In this document: piece by piece, positions 10,747 to 19,984 of the stretch
Numbering within the stretch: position 1 is the first letter of the stretch
How the letters are laid out: each line of letters starts with the position of its first letter
Source: an uncultured Acidimicrobiales bacterium
GTDB lineage: Bacteria; Actinomycetota; Acidimicrobiia; Acidimicrobiales; Aldehydirespiratoraceae
Direction: 5' to 3'
Length of the DNA: 64,000 bases
Assembly (NCBI GenBank): GCA_905480195.1
Contig: CAJQPN010000029.1
Span: forward strand, 35,263-99,262
Translations under genes and position numbers: made by a program
Notes under the pieces: model-generated
What the model was told of the DNA's origin: nothing
The model's input: only the letters and a program-made list of their open reading frames with translations
Database searches by the model: none

Positions 10747-11911
10747 GGCCGTCATCGTCGACGTCGTGCGCACGCCTGCAGGCAAGCGCAACGGCAAGCT
10801 CAAGGATTGGCACCCCGCCGACCTTGGCGCTCACGTCCTAAAGGCGCTCGAAGAGCGCACCGGTATCGATCCCGCCATCGTCGACGACGTTGTCACCGGC
10901 TGTGTCAGCCAAGTCGGGCAGCAAGCCTTCAATCTCGGCCGAAACGCCGTACTCGCCGCAGGCTGGCCCGAATCGGTTCCAGCCACCACCGTCGACCGGC
11001 AGTGCGGTTCGAGCCAGCAGGCGATCCATTTCGCGGCCCAGGGAGTCATGGCCGGCGCATACGACGTCGTCGTCGCCCTGGGGGTCGAGGTCATGACGAC
11101 CACGCCGATGGGAGCCTCCGGCGCCAAAGGTGAGCTCGGCATGCCCTTCGGTCCGAAGGTGTTCGAGCGTTACGCCGAGACCGGCCTGCCCCCGCAGGGC
11201 ATCGGCGCCGACATGATCGCCGACGAATACGGCATCACCCGCGAAGACCTCGATGCCTTCTCGGCACAGAGCCAGCAGCGGGCAGCTCGGGCCACCGCCG
11301 AAGGCCGCTTCGAGAACGAAATCGTGCCGGTCCCCGTCGAGATCGACGGCGAGATCGAGATGTTCACCCAAGATGAGGGAATACGCCCCGACACCACACC
11401 CGAGACGTTGGCCAACCTGAAGCCGGCCTTTGACGAGAACGGAAAGATCACCGCCGGTAACTCGTCGCAGATTTCCGACGGCGCCGCCGCCGTGCTGATC
11501 ATGAGCCGCGAGAAGGCTGACGAACTCGGACTCAAGCCGCGTGCCAGGTTCACCGGCTTCGCCCTCGCCGGTACCGACCCGGTCACCATGCTGAAGGGCC
11601 CGATCCCGGTCACCGAGAAGGTCCTGAACAAGACAGGCCTCTCGGTCGACGAGATCGATCTCTTCGAGATCAACGAAGCCTTTGCCTCGGTCGTCCTGGC
11701 CTGGCAGAAGGAAACCGGCGCCGACCTCGAGAAGGTCAATGTCAACGGCGGTGCCATTGCCCTCGGGCACCCGCTCGGCTGCTCCGGTGCCAAGCTCATG
11801 ACCACCCTCGTCAACGAACTCGAGCGCACCGGCGGTCGCTATGGCATGCAAGCCATGTGCGAAGGCGGTGGGCTCGCCAACGGAACCATCATCGAAAGGA
11901 TCGATTCCTGA
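10739..11911 (+). CDS. Acetyl-CoA acyltransferase (thiolase)
   Basis: 390-residue thiolase that cleaves 3-ketoacyl-CoA with CoA (or condenses two acyl-CoAs). Catalytic residues are visible: nucleophile Cys89 in RQCGSSQQ, the NEAFA loop, His344 in GHPLGCSGAK, and Cys374 in MCEGGGLANG. Length matches the family. The start is ATG 10739 with AGAGG upstream, overlapping the MarR gene. The SDR and enoyl-CoA hydratase that follow supply the other two beta-oxidation steps, so a degradative role is likely. Confidence 0.93.
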   Translation: MHEAVIVDVVRTPAGKRNGKLKDWHPADLGAHVLKALEERTGIDPAIVDDVVTGCVSQVGQQAFNLGRNAVLAAGWPESVPATTVDRQCGSSQQAIHFAAQGVMAGAYDVVVALGVEVMTTTPMGASGAKGELGMPFGPKVFERYAETGLPPQGIGADMIADEYGITREDLDAFSAQSQQRAARATAEGRFENEIVPVPVEIDGEIEMFTQDEGIRPDTTPETLANLKPAFDENGKITAGNSSQISDGAAAVLIMSREKADELGLKPRARFTGFALAGTDPVTMLKGPIPVTEKVLNKTGLSVDEIDLFEINEAFASVVLAWQKETGADLEKVNVNGGAIALGHPLGCSGAKLMTTLVNELERTGGRYGMQAMCEGGGLANGTIIERIDS

Positions 11912-12690
11912 TGCCACGTATGAACCTGGAGGGCAGCTCCTCCATCGTCACCGGCGGTGCCTCCGGCATCGGCGAGGCGTGCGCTCGTCAACTCGCAGAC
12001 GCAGGCGCTCGTGTCGTCATCGCCGACCTGAACGAGGAGAAAGGTCAAGCGGTCGCTTCCGATCTCGGCGGGCTTTTCGTGAAGTGTGACGTCAGCTCTG
12101 TCGAAGACGCGCAGACTGCGGTCGCAGCAGCATCGGAGATGGGCCCGTTGCGCTCACTCGTGAACTCGGCCGGCCTCGGGTTCGCCGGGCGAACCATCGA
12201 CCGCAACAACGTGCCGTTCGAGCTCAAGAATTTCGAGTTCGTGATCAAGGTCAATCTGATCGGCTCGTTCAACATGCTCAGCCAGGCAGCCGGTGCAATG
12301 GCGCAGACCGATCCGGTTGACGATGACGGCAGCCGAGGCGCCATCGTCAACATGGCATCGGCCGCCGCCTTCGACGGCCAGATCGGCCAATGCGCGTATT
12401 CGGCTTCCAAGGGCGGTGTCGTCGGTATGACCCTTCCGATCGCCCGTGACCTCGCCGCCGTCGGCATTCGGGTCAATACGATCGCCCCCGGGCTCATCGA
12501 CACGCCGATCTATGGCGAGGGCGAGCAAAGCGACGCATTCAAGGCGCATCTCGGCCAGTCGGTTCTCTTCCCGAAACGCCTCGGCTCCGGTGAAGAACTC
12601 GCGTTCGGCGTCATGGAGTGCATCACCAATCCGTACATGAACGGCGAGACGATTCGTCTCGACGGCGGCATTCGGATGCCACCGAAGTGA
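11911..12690 (+). CDS. SDR-family 3-hydroxyacyl-CoA dehydrogenase-like protein
   Basis: 259-residue short-chain dehydrogenase. The NAD motif is TGGASGIG, the catalytic Ser lies in NMASAAAF and the active pair is YSASK; the C-terminal LDGGIRM is typical. It resembles type II 3-hydroxyacyl-CoA dehydrogenase (HSD17B10-like), which fits its place between thiolase and enoyl-CoA hydratase. Start ATG 11911 shares one base with the thiolase stop (TGATG). Other 3-hydroxy substrates cannot be excluded. Confidence 0.88.
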   Translation: MPRMNLEGSSSIVTGGASGIGEACARQLADAGARVVIADLNEEKGQAVASDLGGLFVKCDVSSVEDAQTAVAAASEMGPLRSLVNSAGLGFAGRTIDRNNVPFELKNFEFVIKVNLIGSFNMLSQAAGAMAQTDPVDDDGSRGAIVNMASAAAFDGQIGQCAYSASKGGVVGMTLPIARDLAAVGIRVNTIAPGLIDTPIYGEGEQSDAFKAHLGQSVLFPKRLGSGEELAFGVMECITNPYMNGETIRLDGGIRMPPK

Positions 12691-13439
12691 GCGCCGTCCT
12701 CACCGAGAAGCGGGACCGTGTGATGATCATCACGCTGAACCGCCCCGACGCGATGAACGCCATCAACGGTGATCTTTCGCACGGGTTGTGGAATGCCGTC
12801 CAGGAGCTCAACGACGACGCCGGGCTCACCGCCGGGATCCTCACGGGCGCGGGCAGGGGCTTCAGTTCCGGTATGGACCTCAAGGCGTTCGCGGCGGGCG
12901 AGGACATCGGCCCGATGCAGACCTTCATCCAGGCCGGCGCCGAGAAGCCGCTCATTGCCGCAGTCGAGGGGTTCGCAATCGCCGGTGGTCTCGAGTTGGC
13001 CTTGTCATGCGACCTCATGGTCGCCGGCAGCGGCGCCAAGTTCGGTATTCGCGAAGTGAAGGTCGGCCTGTTCGCCGCCGGCGGTGGCCTGATGCGTCTG
13101 CCGGCCCGAGTCGGATACGCCAAGGCGATGGAGATGGCCGTCACCGGCGACAACATCTCCGCCCAGGACGCGCTCGACTTCGGTCTGCTCTCCCAGGTCA
13201 CCGATGACGGTGGCGCGCTGGAGGCGGCGATCGCGCTCGCTGAACGCATCGCCAAGAACGCCCCGCTTGCCGTTGTTGCCAGTAAAAAGCTGGTGAAGGC
13301 CGCGGCGCAGGGCTACGACGAGGCCGAGTTGTGGGAGATGCAGGCCACGCTGATGGGGGCTGTCTTCGGCAGTAATGATGCCAAGGAAGGTCCGAAAGCA
13401 TTCGCCGAGAAACGGGAACCCAACTGGACCGGTACCTGA
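12687..13439 (+). CDS. Enoyl-CoA hydratase/isomerase (crotonase family)
   Basis: 250-residue crotonase-fold protein, third enzyme of the beta-oxidation set. CoA and oxyanion-hole segments are FSSGMDLKAF and AIAGGLELALSCD. Both glutamates that act in hydratases are retained: the one in GGLELAL and the one in FGIREVKVGL. The start is GTG 12687, overlapping the SDR stop as GTGA. The operon ends here in front of a clear hairpin. Confidence 0.9.
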   Translation: MSAVLTEKRDRVMIITLNRPDAMNAINGDLSHGLWNAVQELNDDAGLTAGILTGAGRGFSSGMDLKAFAAGEDIGPMQTFIQAGAEKPLIAAVEGFAIAGGLELALSCDLMVAGSGAKFGIREVKVGLFAAGGGLMRLPARVGYAKAMEMAVTGDNISAQDALDFGLLSQVTDDGGALEAAIALAERIAKNAPLAVVASKKLVKAAAQGYDEAELWEMQATLMGAVFGSNDAKEGPKAFAEKREPNWTGT

Positions 13440-13460
13440 TCTGATCCAACCCGGGAACGG

Positions 13461-13489
13461 CGGCATCTCCCGCAGGGCGGGAGGTGCCG
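13461..13489 (+). terminator. Terminator after the beta-oxidation operon
   Basis: 13-bp stem: 13461-13473 pairs with 13477-13489 around an AGG loop, with one G-T wobble. The sequence after it is TATTCT. It lies between the convergent hydratase and PAQR genes and may stop both. Confidence 0.7.
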
Positions 13490-13494
13490 TATTC

Positions 13495-14148
13495 TCAGGT
13501 GGCTTTGGGCACGGCGTAGAAGGCGATCGCTGCGTAGTGGAGTGCGACGCCACCGATCACGAACAGATGGAAGATCTCGTGGTAGCCGAACCAGTGGGGC
13601 CACGGGTTCGGACGGCGGAGCGCGTAGAACACTGCGCCGGTGGAGTAGAGGCAGCCGCCGCTCACGATCAGCGCGAAACCGGCTGTGCCGAGCCCGTCGA
13701 GGAGCGCAGGTAGCGCCGCCACGGCGACCCAACCGAGCGCCAGGTACGGCGCAGCGATGAGCGGAGAGGGGGCGGCGATCCACACAAGCCTGCTGACGAT
13801 GCCGAGTGCTGCGCCGATCCATACGGTCGGAAGGATCCAGCGGGTGGTGCCCTGATCGAGAGCGAACACAGCGATCGGGGTGTAGGTCGCAGCGATCGTG
13901 ACAAAGATCATCGAGTGGTCGAGTCGCCGCATGACTATTCGGCCCCGCTCACCCCAAGAGCGCCGGTGATATAGCGCGCTGATACCGAAGAGACCGACGA
14001 TCGCGAACACATAGATCGCGAGAACGAACCGTGACGCAACACCGGGCGCTGCCACGATCATCAGTGGTGCCAACGTCAGCGCAGAGACGAAAGCAAGCTG
14101 ATGGCTGACACCGCGCAGACGCGGTCGGGGGAGTGCAGGTCCGGTCAT
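13495..14148 (-). CDS. PAQR/hemolysin III family membrane protein
   Basis: 217-residue integral membrane protein with about seven hydrophobic spans. Conserved PAQR motifs are SALYHR in the first third, LDHSMIFV, and HEIFHLFVIGG near the C terminus; their Asp, Ser and His residues form a zinc site in the family. Bacterial members are often called hemolysin III, but lysis is rarely their known role. It overlaps the MFS gene by 4 nt (ATGA), so the two are co-transcribed. Confidence 0.88.
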   Translation of the reverse strand: MTGPALPRPRLRGVSHQLAFVSALTLAPLMIVAAPGVASRFVLAIYVFAIVGLFGISALYHRRSWGERGRIVMRRLDHSMIFVTIAATYTPIAVFALDQGTTRWILPTVWIGAALGIVSRLVWIAAPSPLIAAPYLALGWVAVAALPALLDGLGTAGFALIVSGGCLYSTGAVFYALRRPNPWPHWFGYHEIFHLFVIGGVALHYAAIAFYAVPKAT

Positions 14149-15371
14149 GTGGCTCGGGCGGATACGGGGCGCTTGCTGAGGGCGAAGACGGCGGCGATCA
14201 GCGGTGCCACCGCCCAGAGTGTGGCGGCATTCTGGAAGCTACCGCTCGCGGTCTCGGTCAGCGAGAACGCAATCGGACCAGCCGCCGATGCCAACACACC
14301 CAAAAACGTCATGGCACCCTGAATTGACCCGAGATGGCGGGTGCCGAACCACATGGGGATCAGCGCTGCGCCGAGTGTGCGCACGGTTCCGGCTTGGAGC
14401 CCGAACCACGTTGCGTAGACGATCACACCGAGTGTCGAATCCACGGTGCCGGCGAGCAACAGCGTGGCCGCGAGGCCGACCAGCGTTGCGGCTGGTGCGT
14501 AACGGGTACCGACCTTGTCGATCAGGATCCCCATCCCCGGACTACCGACGAACGTTCCGAGCACCTGCGGCAGGAACATGATGGCGGCTTCGGTCTCGGT
14601 GAAGCCGCTCTCGCCGAGCAGCGCGATCTGATGAAAGTTCAGAGCGGTGCTCAACATGCTTGTGAGCGAGGTTGCGAGTGCCAGAATCCAAAAGGCGCGA
14701 CTGCGAAGCGCCTCGTTGCGTTCGACGCCCCACCCCTCGGCGGTGGGGTGACTGTCGGCCTTTGGAGCCGGGGCTCCGTCGGGAAGCTGGCCGATTGTCG
14801 ACGGTCGATCGATGATCCCGAACCAGCTGATCGGGATCACCACCACGGCGATGGTTGCTGCCGCCACGAGCCAAGCGTCGCGCCAGCCGACTTGATCGAT
14901 CACGAACGACAGGGCCACGGGGACGAGCGCCATGATCGATGACGAGAGCGTCATTGCGATACCGAGCGCGAACCCTCGCCGGCGGTCGAACCACAGCGAG
15001 ATGGCCACGGTCGACACGAGCGACAGCGAACCCTGGCCGAGCATCCGGATGAAGAAGAACCCGATCGTGAGCATGACCAGGCCTTGAACCCCGCTCATGT
15101 ACACAAGTCCGAGCGCGAAGAGCGTCGCGATGGTGACCATGGCCCGGCGGACGCCGAAACGGTCGATGAGGCGACCGACCGTCGGGAGGGTGAGTGAGCC
15201 GCACAACGTGCCGATCGCGTAACCCGCCGAGATCTGGTTCTTCGTCAGACCGAGTGAATCGGCGAAGTGGTCGATGAAAACGCTGACACCGATGGTCTGT
15301 CCGGGACCGGTGAGGCCCAAGACCACGGTCGCCAGGGCGAGGACCCGCCACCCGGCGAAACGCTTCGACAT
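14145..15371 (-). CDS. Major facilitator superfamily transporter
   Basis: 408-residue transporter with about twelve membrane spans and an MFS motif A loop (GRLIDRFGVRRAM) after the second span; a related loop (GILIDKVGTRYAP) begins the second half. The layout resembles monocarboxylate/oxalate-formate type MFS proteins. ATG 15371 is taken as start because the frame further upstream would run into the divergent glycosylase gene and looks non-coding. The substrate is not predictable. Confidence 0.85.
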   Translation of the reverse strand: MSKRFAGWRVLALATVVLGLTGPGQTIGVSVFIDHFADSLGLTKNQISAGYAIGTLCGSLTLPTVGRLIDRFGVRRAMVTIATLFALGLVYMSGVQGLVMLTIGFFFIRMLGQGSLSLVSTVAISLWFDRRRGFALGIAMTLSSSIMALVPVALSFVIDQVGWRDAWLVAAATIAVVVIPISWFGIIDRPSTIGQLPDGAPAPKADSHPTAEGWGVERNEALRSRAFWILALATSLTSMLSTALNFHQIALLGESGFTETEAAIMFLPQVLGTFVGSPGMGILIDKVGTRYAPAATLVGLAATLLLAGTVDSTLGVIVYATWFGLQAGTVRTLGAALIPMWFGTRHLGSIQGAMTFLGVLASAAGPIAFSLTETASGSFQNAATLWAVAPLIAAVFALSKRPVSARAT

Positions 15372-15422
15372 CGGATGAGTGTACGGATGGCAGACCCCGC
15401 CGACGCGTGCTCTACTCGGTGC

Positions 15423-16616
15423 ATGCGCGGAATGCCGGCAATCTCCGCTGCGGCTGCCCGTCGAATCGCACTTGGCGCCCAGGGCTTCGGCGATCCCAAG
15501 CCCAAAGGGGCTGTTGATCGCCGTCATCTTCGTCGGGTCATGGGTCGGCTCGGCCTGTTGCAACTCGACTCGGTCCCGGTGGTGATGCGTACCCAGTACA
15601 TGCCGCCGTTCTCCCGGCTTGGTCCCTACGACCCTGGCCTTCTCGATCGCATTGCCTACGGCCACGGCGAGTGGTTCGAGGCGTGGAGCCACGAGGCGAG
15701 CCTGCTGCCGGTCGGGTCGGAGCCGTTGCTTCGCTGGCATAAGGACCGCTCACGCCGCGGCGAGACGTGGGGGCAGCTGGTTTCGTATGCCGCCGACAAC
15801 GCGGCGTATATCGACGAGGTGCTCGCCCAGGTGCGGGCGCGGGGCCGGATGGCGCCCGGCGAGCTCGAAGACCCTCGACCCCGCAACGGGGAGTGGTGGG
15901 GGAGCCGATCCGAAGGCGCAGTAGCTCTTGACTGGCTCTTCCGGATCGGCGAGGTCGGCATCCGTCGACGACCGGGCTTCGTGAAGGAGTTCGATCTCCT
16001 TGACCGGATCGTGCCGGCGGAGATCCTCGCCTTGGCGACCCCCAATGAGGAAGAAGCCCATCGTGAGTTGTTGCGGCGGGCGGCAGAAAGCTTTGGGATC
16101 GGGGCTGCGCCCGACCTCGTCGACTACTACCGACTGCCGAAGCGGCCAGCGAAGCAACGTCTCGGCGAACTCGTCGAGAACGGCGAACTGATCGAGGTAG
16201 CGGTCGAGGGGTGGCCCTGTCCGGCGTACTTGCACCCCCGTGCTGTGCAACCCCGTTCGATCGACGCGTGCACCTTTGTGTCTCCGTTCGACCCGGTCGT
16301 GTGGTTCAGGGAGCGGGGCGAACGGCTCTTCGATTTCGAATACAAGATTGAGATCTATGTGCCAGCCGACAGGCGCCGGTACGGCTACTACGTGCTGCCG
16401 TTCCTGCTCGGAGATCGCATCGTCGGCCGTTGCGACCTCAAGACCGATCGAGCCGAAGGTGTCCTCCGAGTCTTGAGCGCTTTCAGCGAAGATCGGGTCG
16501 GCAACCGCACCGTCGTCGACGGAATGCGCCGGGCACTCGACGATCTCGCCCGCTTCGTTGGGGTTGGCGGCTGGACCGTCTCGGGTAACCGCGGCGATCT
16601 GATCGCTCAGCTCTGA
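15423..16616 (+). CDS. AlkX/YcaQ-type DNA glycosylase (HTH_42 winged-helix family)
   Basis: 397-residue protein of the AlkZ/YcaQ family, which unhooks DNA interstrand crosslinks and removes bulky alkylated bases. The catalytic motif is QLD at residues 47-49, the QxD form of AlkX/YcaQ rather than the QxQ of AlkZ. Tandem winged helices fill the rest, with conserved segments HEASLLP and FVSPFDPVVWFRER. ATG 15423 is used; ATG 15432 is an alternative. It would give tolerance to alkylating natural products. Confidence 0.88.
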   Translation: MRGMPAISAAAARRIALGAQGFGDPKPKGAVDRRHLRRVMGRLGLLQLDSVPVVMRTQYMPPFSRLGPYDPGLLDRIAYGHGEWFEAWSHEASLLPVGSEPLLRWHKDRSRRGETWGQLVSYAADNAAYIDEVLAQVRARGRMAPGELEDPRPRNGEWWGSRSEGAVALDWLFRIGEVGIRRRPGFVKEFDLLDRIVPAEILALATPNEEEAHRELLRRAAESFGIGAAPDLVDYYRLPKRPAKQRLGELVENGELIEVAVEGWPCPAYLHPRAVQPRSIDACTFVSPFDPVVWFRERGERLFDFEYKIEIYVPADRRRYGYYVLPFLLGDRIVGRCDLKTDRAEGVLRVLSAFSEDRVGNRTVVDGMRRALDDLARFVGVGGWTVSGNRGDLIAQL

Positions 16617-16669
16617 TCAGCGTTCTCCGCCGGCGACTGCATCGATGGCGGTTGGAGTACGTTGCTCCT

Positions 16670-16999
16670 ATGAGCATGGAGGTTCCGCTCGAAGATCTGT
16701 CGGATGTAGCCCATCTGTACGGCCCCACGGCGTTCGCCGCCGTGTCTGCCCCTGACGGCCCGCCGCGCCTCACGCATGTCGCACCGCACATTGACGGCAC
16801 CATGATCACGATCGGTCTTGGTCAAAGCTCGATCGCGCTGCTCGGTCAGAACGCAACGCTGGGTCTGCTTTGGCCGGCGAACGAGCGGGAAGCGATGAGC
16901 CTCATCGTCGACACAGCGGTCGACGAGATCCTTCCGGACGGTCTGGTTCGGGTCCGTGCCCTGTCCGGCGTGCGCCATCGGCCCGCTCCTTCGGTCTGA
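16670..16999 (+). CDS. PNPOx-like split-barrel protein (putative)
   Basis: 109-residue protein. The pattern AFAAVSAPDGPPRLTHVAP followed by a short strand and then NATLGLLWP resembles the flavin-binding split barrel of pyridoxamine-phosphate-oxidase-like proteins. It is shorter than full enzymes and no cofactor residues can be fixed by eye. ATG 16670 is the first in-frame ATG that keeps the domain intact. Stand-alone gene; function unknown. Confidence 0.6.
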   Translation: MSMEVPLEDLSDVAHLYGPTAFAAVSAPDGPPRLTHVAPHIDGTMITIGLGQSSIALLGQNATLGLLWPANEREAMSLIVDTAVDEILPDGLVRVRALSGVRHRPAPSV

Positions 17000-17016
17000 C
17001 CTGACCTTCCGATCGC

Positions 17017-17370
17017 TCAGCCACCGGTTGCGGGGTATGTCGCCGGGGGACTCGGTTGTGTCGTCGGGTAGTCCGGATCGTCTGGGCTGAGCCGCTCGCT
17101 GGTAGTGGTGACCGTGTCGTCGGCTGCGTCGTTCGTAGTGGTTACGGTCTCGTCCTCACCGCCATCGTCGTCGCCGAGCGTGTCGTTGGTGTCGGATGTG
17201 GTGTCGTCGGTTGCGGCACCATCGTCACCGGCCTCGGCGGGCGTCGACGAGGTGGTGGATGTCGAACTGGGCGACGCCGGTTCGAGCACAGGATCCTGGG
17301 CGTCGTCGCCGCACCCGACCAAAAGTGCGGCGACCCCAATCACGAGAGCGAGAAGCTGGAAGCGCCGCAT
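17017..17370 (-). CDS. Thr/Asp-rich lipoprotein, hypothetical
   Basis: 117-residue predicted lipoprotein: basic start MRRF, hydrophobic core, then lipobox LLVGC with Cys20. The mature part is low-complexity (Thr, Ser, Asp, Pro), probably an extended surface linker without a folded domain. ATG 17370 is preferred to a TTG nine bases upstream. No function is assignable. Confidence 0.7.
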   Translation of the reverse strand: MRRFQLLALVIGVAALLVGCGDDAQDPVLEPASPSSTSTTSSTPAEAGDDGAATDDTTSDTNDTLGDDDGGEDETVTTTNDAADDTVTTTSERLSPDDPDYPTTQPSPPATYPATGG

Positions 17371-17397
17371 CGAAGGCAACCTAACGTGCCGAGCGCG

Positions 17398-18042
17398 TCA
17401 GACATCATTGCGCCGGGCATGGGGCGACATGAGTGCGATCGGCACGGACACGCCAAGCTCGCGGGTACGAATCGTGGCGATCCGTCGATCAGCCTGCACG
17501 GCGTCCTTGGCCGGCCCGACACCGTCCCCCAGCTTGATGACCGCCGTATCGAGGTCGTCGCACTCGAGTGCAAGCCCCCAAAGTGATGCCGGGCCGTCGT
17601 CTGTGACGCCGTCGATGCCCACGAGCTCAAGGATCACATCGCCGAGCCAGAAGAAGTCTTGGCGCCGCATCTGGCCACCGGATGGGAACGTCCGAGTCCG
17701 GCGCAGGTCGAGCCCGGCCTCGACGAGTGCATCGCTCGTGCGTTGGATGGAGGGTGACATGACGACGAGGTGATCGAATCTACGAACCAGATTGCGATGA
17801 TCACGAGGGGGGTCGATCGGGGTCTCGATCGGGCCGATCGGCAGGCCGTCGACGTCGCCACCGAGGCCCTCGACATCGGCTCGACAGATGCCGGACGGCA
17901 TCTTCGGGTCGAGGACCACCGCGGTCGTGCCGACCATCAACGAGCCCTCCGTCACCGTGAAGCCGGCGGCCTCCCACGCGCTCGGCTCGTCGCCGACGAG
18001 GATCGCTCGGAGCTGGTGGGATCGGTCGATCGATGTGGTCAC
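17398..18042 (-). CDS. VOC/glyoxalase-like superfamily protein
   Basis: 214-residue protein of the vicinal oxygen chelate fold. The clearest half-module is RFDHLVVMSPSIQRTSDAL followed by FFWLGDVILELVG, the usual beta-alpha-beta-beta pattern with His and Glu metal-ligand candidates. A related but degenerate module precedes it. GTG 18042 is chosen because the frame upstream would overlap the divergent thioesterase gene. The reaction is unknown. Confidence 0.7.
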   Translation of the reverse strand: MTTSIDRSHQLRAILVGDEPSAWEAAGFTVTEGSLMVGTTAVVLDPKMPSGICRADVEGLGGDVDGLPIGPIETPIDPPRDHRNLVRRFDHLVVMSPSIQRTSDALVEAGLDLRRTRTFPSGGQMRRQDFFWLGDVILELVGIDGVTDDGPASLWGLALECDDLDTAVIKLGDGVGPAKDAVQADRRIATIRTRELGVSVPIALMSPHARRNDV

Positions 18043-18076
18043 TCGTGGATGGTGCCACGGCCTAGGGTCCGAGACC

Positions 18077-18874
18077 ATGGAAGCTGTCGAGACGTTCCGC
18101 GAACTTTTCGAGATTCGCGAGACCGACCCCGATGTCTGGCTGGCGCCGAACATGCACTACCCCTGGGGCCGGGTCTACGGGGGGCAGGTCGCAGCCCAAG
18201 GACTGTTCGCCGCGGCGCAGACGGTCGACTCCGCCTACCTTCCTCACTCGATCCACGCCTACTTCATCCGCCAGGGCATCTCTGACGAACCGATCATGTA
18301 TGAGGTCGATCGGATCCGAAATGGCCGTTCGTTCGTCACCCGTCGGGTGCTCGCCCGTCAGGCAGGCGGGGTGATGCTCAACCTTTCGGTCTCGTTTCAA
18401 CGGCCCGAGGACGAACCCGAGTTGCTCACCATTGCGATGCCGGATGACTTTGCGCTCGACCCCGACGCATCCGAGAACTCGTTCGTCGCGCCGATGGTTC
18501 GCAAAGAGGACCCTGGACCGCGGGCGCGTGCCTGGGTTCGTATCGGTGACGACTACGAACCGTCCCCCTTGATGGAGGCGGTCGCCCACACCTTTGCGTC
18601 CGATGATCTCCCCACCGAGGCCGTCATGTACGCCCATCCTCTTGGCCGGCCCGACTTCAGTGCTCCTGACAGCGAACGGGCGTACTTCGGCGCGTCGCTC
18701 GACCACGCCGTTTGGTTCCACGACCTCACGCCGGCCTCCGAGTGGACGTTGCACGACTTTCGTTCGAGCGGGGTTCGGGGTGGTCGCGGGGTCGCCCAAG
18801 GTGATCTGTGGAGTAGCGACGGTCGGCACGTCGCCACGGTCGCCCAAGAGGTCGTGCTGCGCGTCGCCCGCTAA
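18077..18874 (+). CDS. tesB: Acyl-CoA thioesterase II (TesB family)
   Basis: 265-residue double-hotdog thioesterase that hydrolyses acyl-CoA to free acid and CoA. Family segments are GRVYGGQVAAQ, HSIHAYFIRQG, the Asp-containing LDHAVWFHD and the C-terminal GVAQGDLWS. Length agrees with TesB (about 285). ATG 18077 begins directly before the first conserved segment. It could regenerate CoA for the fatty-acid genes nearby. Confidence 0.9.
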   Translation: MEAVETFRELFEIRETDPDVWLAPNMHYPWGRVYGGQVAAQGLFAAAQTVDSAYLPHSIHAYFIRQGISDEPIMYEVDRIRNGRSFVTRRVLARQAGGVMLNLSVSFQRPEDEPELLTIAMPDDFALDPDASENSFVAPMVRKEDPGPRARAWVRIGDDYEPSPLMEAVAHTFASDDLPTEAVMYAHPLGRPDFSAPDSERAYFGASLDHAVWFHDLTPASEWTLHDFRSSGVRGGRGVAQGDLWSSDGRHVATVAQEVVLRVAR

Positions 18875-18885
18875 GTTCCGCAAGC

Positions 18886-19401
18886 GTGACGTTCACCCTT
18901 CGCCGTCCAGCGGCTCGAGTCGTACTCCTCGATCGAGAGGGCCATGTCTTCCTGATTCACGCGGAGGACCCGATCGATCCGTACAAGCCCGACTGGTTGG
19001 AGATCCCAGGTGGCGGCATCGGATGGAACGAGGACTCTGGTGCCGCTGCGCTTCGCGAGCTCCACGAGGAGACCGGTATCCCGAACGTCGAGATGGGCCC
19101 CTGCGTGTGGGTCCAGCAAACCGAGTACGACTTCGCCGGGTACCACTTTGAGTCTGACGATCGGATTCACGTGGCGTGGTGCGACGGCGGAACCTACGAT
19201 CCGAAGGGTCTCGAGGCGCTCGAGGCAGCAGCGTTCATGGGGGCGCGATGGTGGAGCGTTGACGAACTCCTCGCTGACGAGGCACCCACTGTGCCCGCCC
19301 GTTTACGCGAGTTCCTGCCTGCCCTGGTCGCAGGTCAGATTCCGGCCCAACCGATCGACATCACCCCACCACCCGAACAAGGCGGCCGCGTCAGTCGATG
19401 A
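18886..19401 (+). CDS. NUDIX hydrolase
   Basis: 171-residue pyrophosphohydrolase with a complete Nudix box (Gx5Ex7RELxEExGI) beginning at GGIGWNE and ending RELHEETGI. The substrate, some nucleoside diphosphate derivative, cannot be set. It starts with GTG 18886, 11 nt after tesB. Its 3' end overlaps the convergent TetR gene by 11 bases. Confidence 0.9.
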   Translation: MTFTLRRPAARVVLLDREGHVFLIHAEDPIDPYKPDWLEIPGGGIGWNEDSGAAALRELHEETGIPNVEMGPCVWVQQTEYDFAGYHFESDDRIHVAWCDGGTYDPKGLEALEAAAFMGARWWSVDELLADEAPTVPARLREFLPALVAGQIPAQPIDITPPPEQGGRVSR

Positions 19402-19984
19402 CTCCTTCGCGGCGGCCGCGCAGACCCCGCCAGGCGAGCTCGGTGACGAGCACGGTCATCGTGTCGAGATCGAGCCCATCGGCACCGAGCGCCCAGTACC
19501 GACCGGTCGCCTCAGCGAGTCCGACGATTCCGTGGGCAAGCGTCATCCGGGCGAGAGGCGATGCGCCATCGATCGTGATGAGGTCGGCGATCACCGCAGC
19601 AATCTCGCGTTCGAGTTGGTGGACCTCTCGGCTGAAGGTGTCGTCGATGCGGACGCCTTCGCCGAAGAGCAACCGGAACTGGTCCGGGTGCGACGAGACG
19701 AAGTCGAAGTAGGCGCGAAATCCGAACTGCACCTGTTCATAGGGGGTGGCGGCCGCCGAGACCGCCTCGACCACGACCGACCGCATGCGATCGGCGACGT
19801 CGCTCAGGAGATGAAGGAACAGTTCGTGCTTGGACGGGAAGTGCTGGTAGAGGACCGGCTTGGTGACGCCGGCCTCAGCCGCCACGGCATCCATTGTCGA
19901 GGCCTGGTAACCCTCGGCTGCGAAGACCACTATCGCCGCATCGACCAATGCGGCCTTACGTTCGGCGGCGGGCAGGCGGGGCAT
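19391..19984 (-). CDS. TetR-family transcriptional regulator
   Basis: 197-residue repressor. The N-terminal helix-turn-helix reads STMDAVAAEAGVTKPVLYQHF, a canonical TetR recognition unit, followed by a helical ligand domain. It is translationally coupled to a small membrane protein upstream (TGATG). The target may be its own operon; the ligand is unknown. Its 3' end overlaps the NUDIX gene from the other strand. Confidence 0.9.
   Translation of the reverse strand: MPRLPAAERKAALVDAAIVVFAAEGYQASTMDAVAAEAGVTKPVLYQHFPSKHELFLHLLSDVADRMRSVVVEAVSAAATPYEQVQFGFRAYFDFVSSHPDQFRLLFGEGVRIDDTFSREVHQLEREIAAVIADLITIDGASPLARMTLAHGIVGLAEATGRYWALGADGLDLDTMTVLVTELAWRGLRGRREGVID

Noticed and set aside
15372..15740. 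N-terminal extension of the MFS transporter
   Set aside because: The open frame overlaps the divergent glycosylase gene and encodes no hydrophobic or family sequence; MFS proteins start near ATG 15371.
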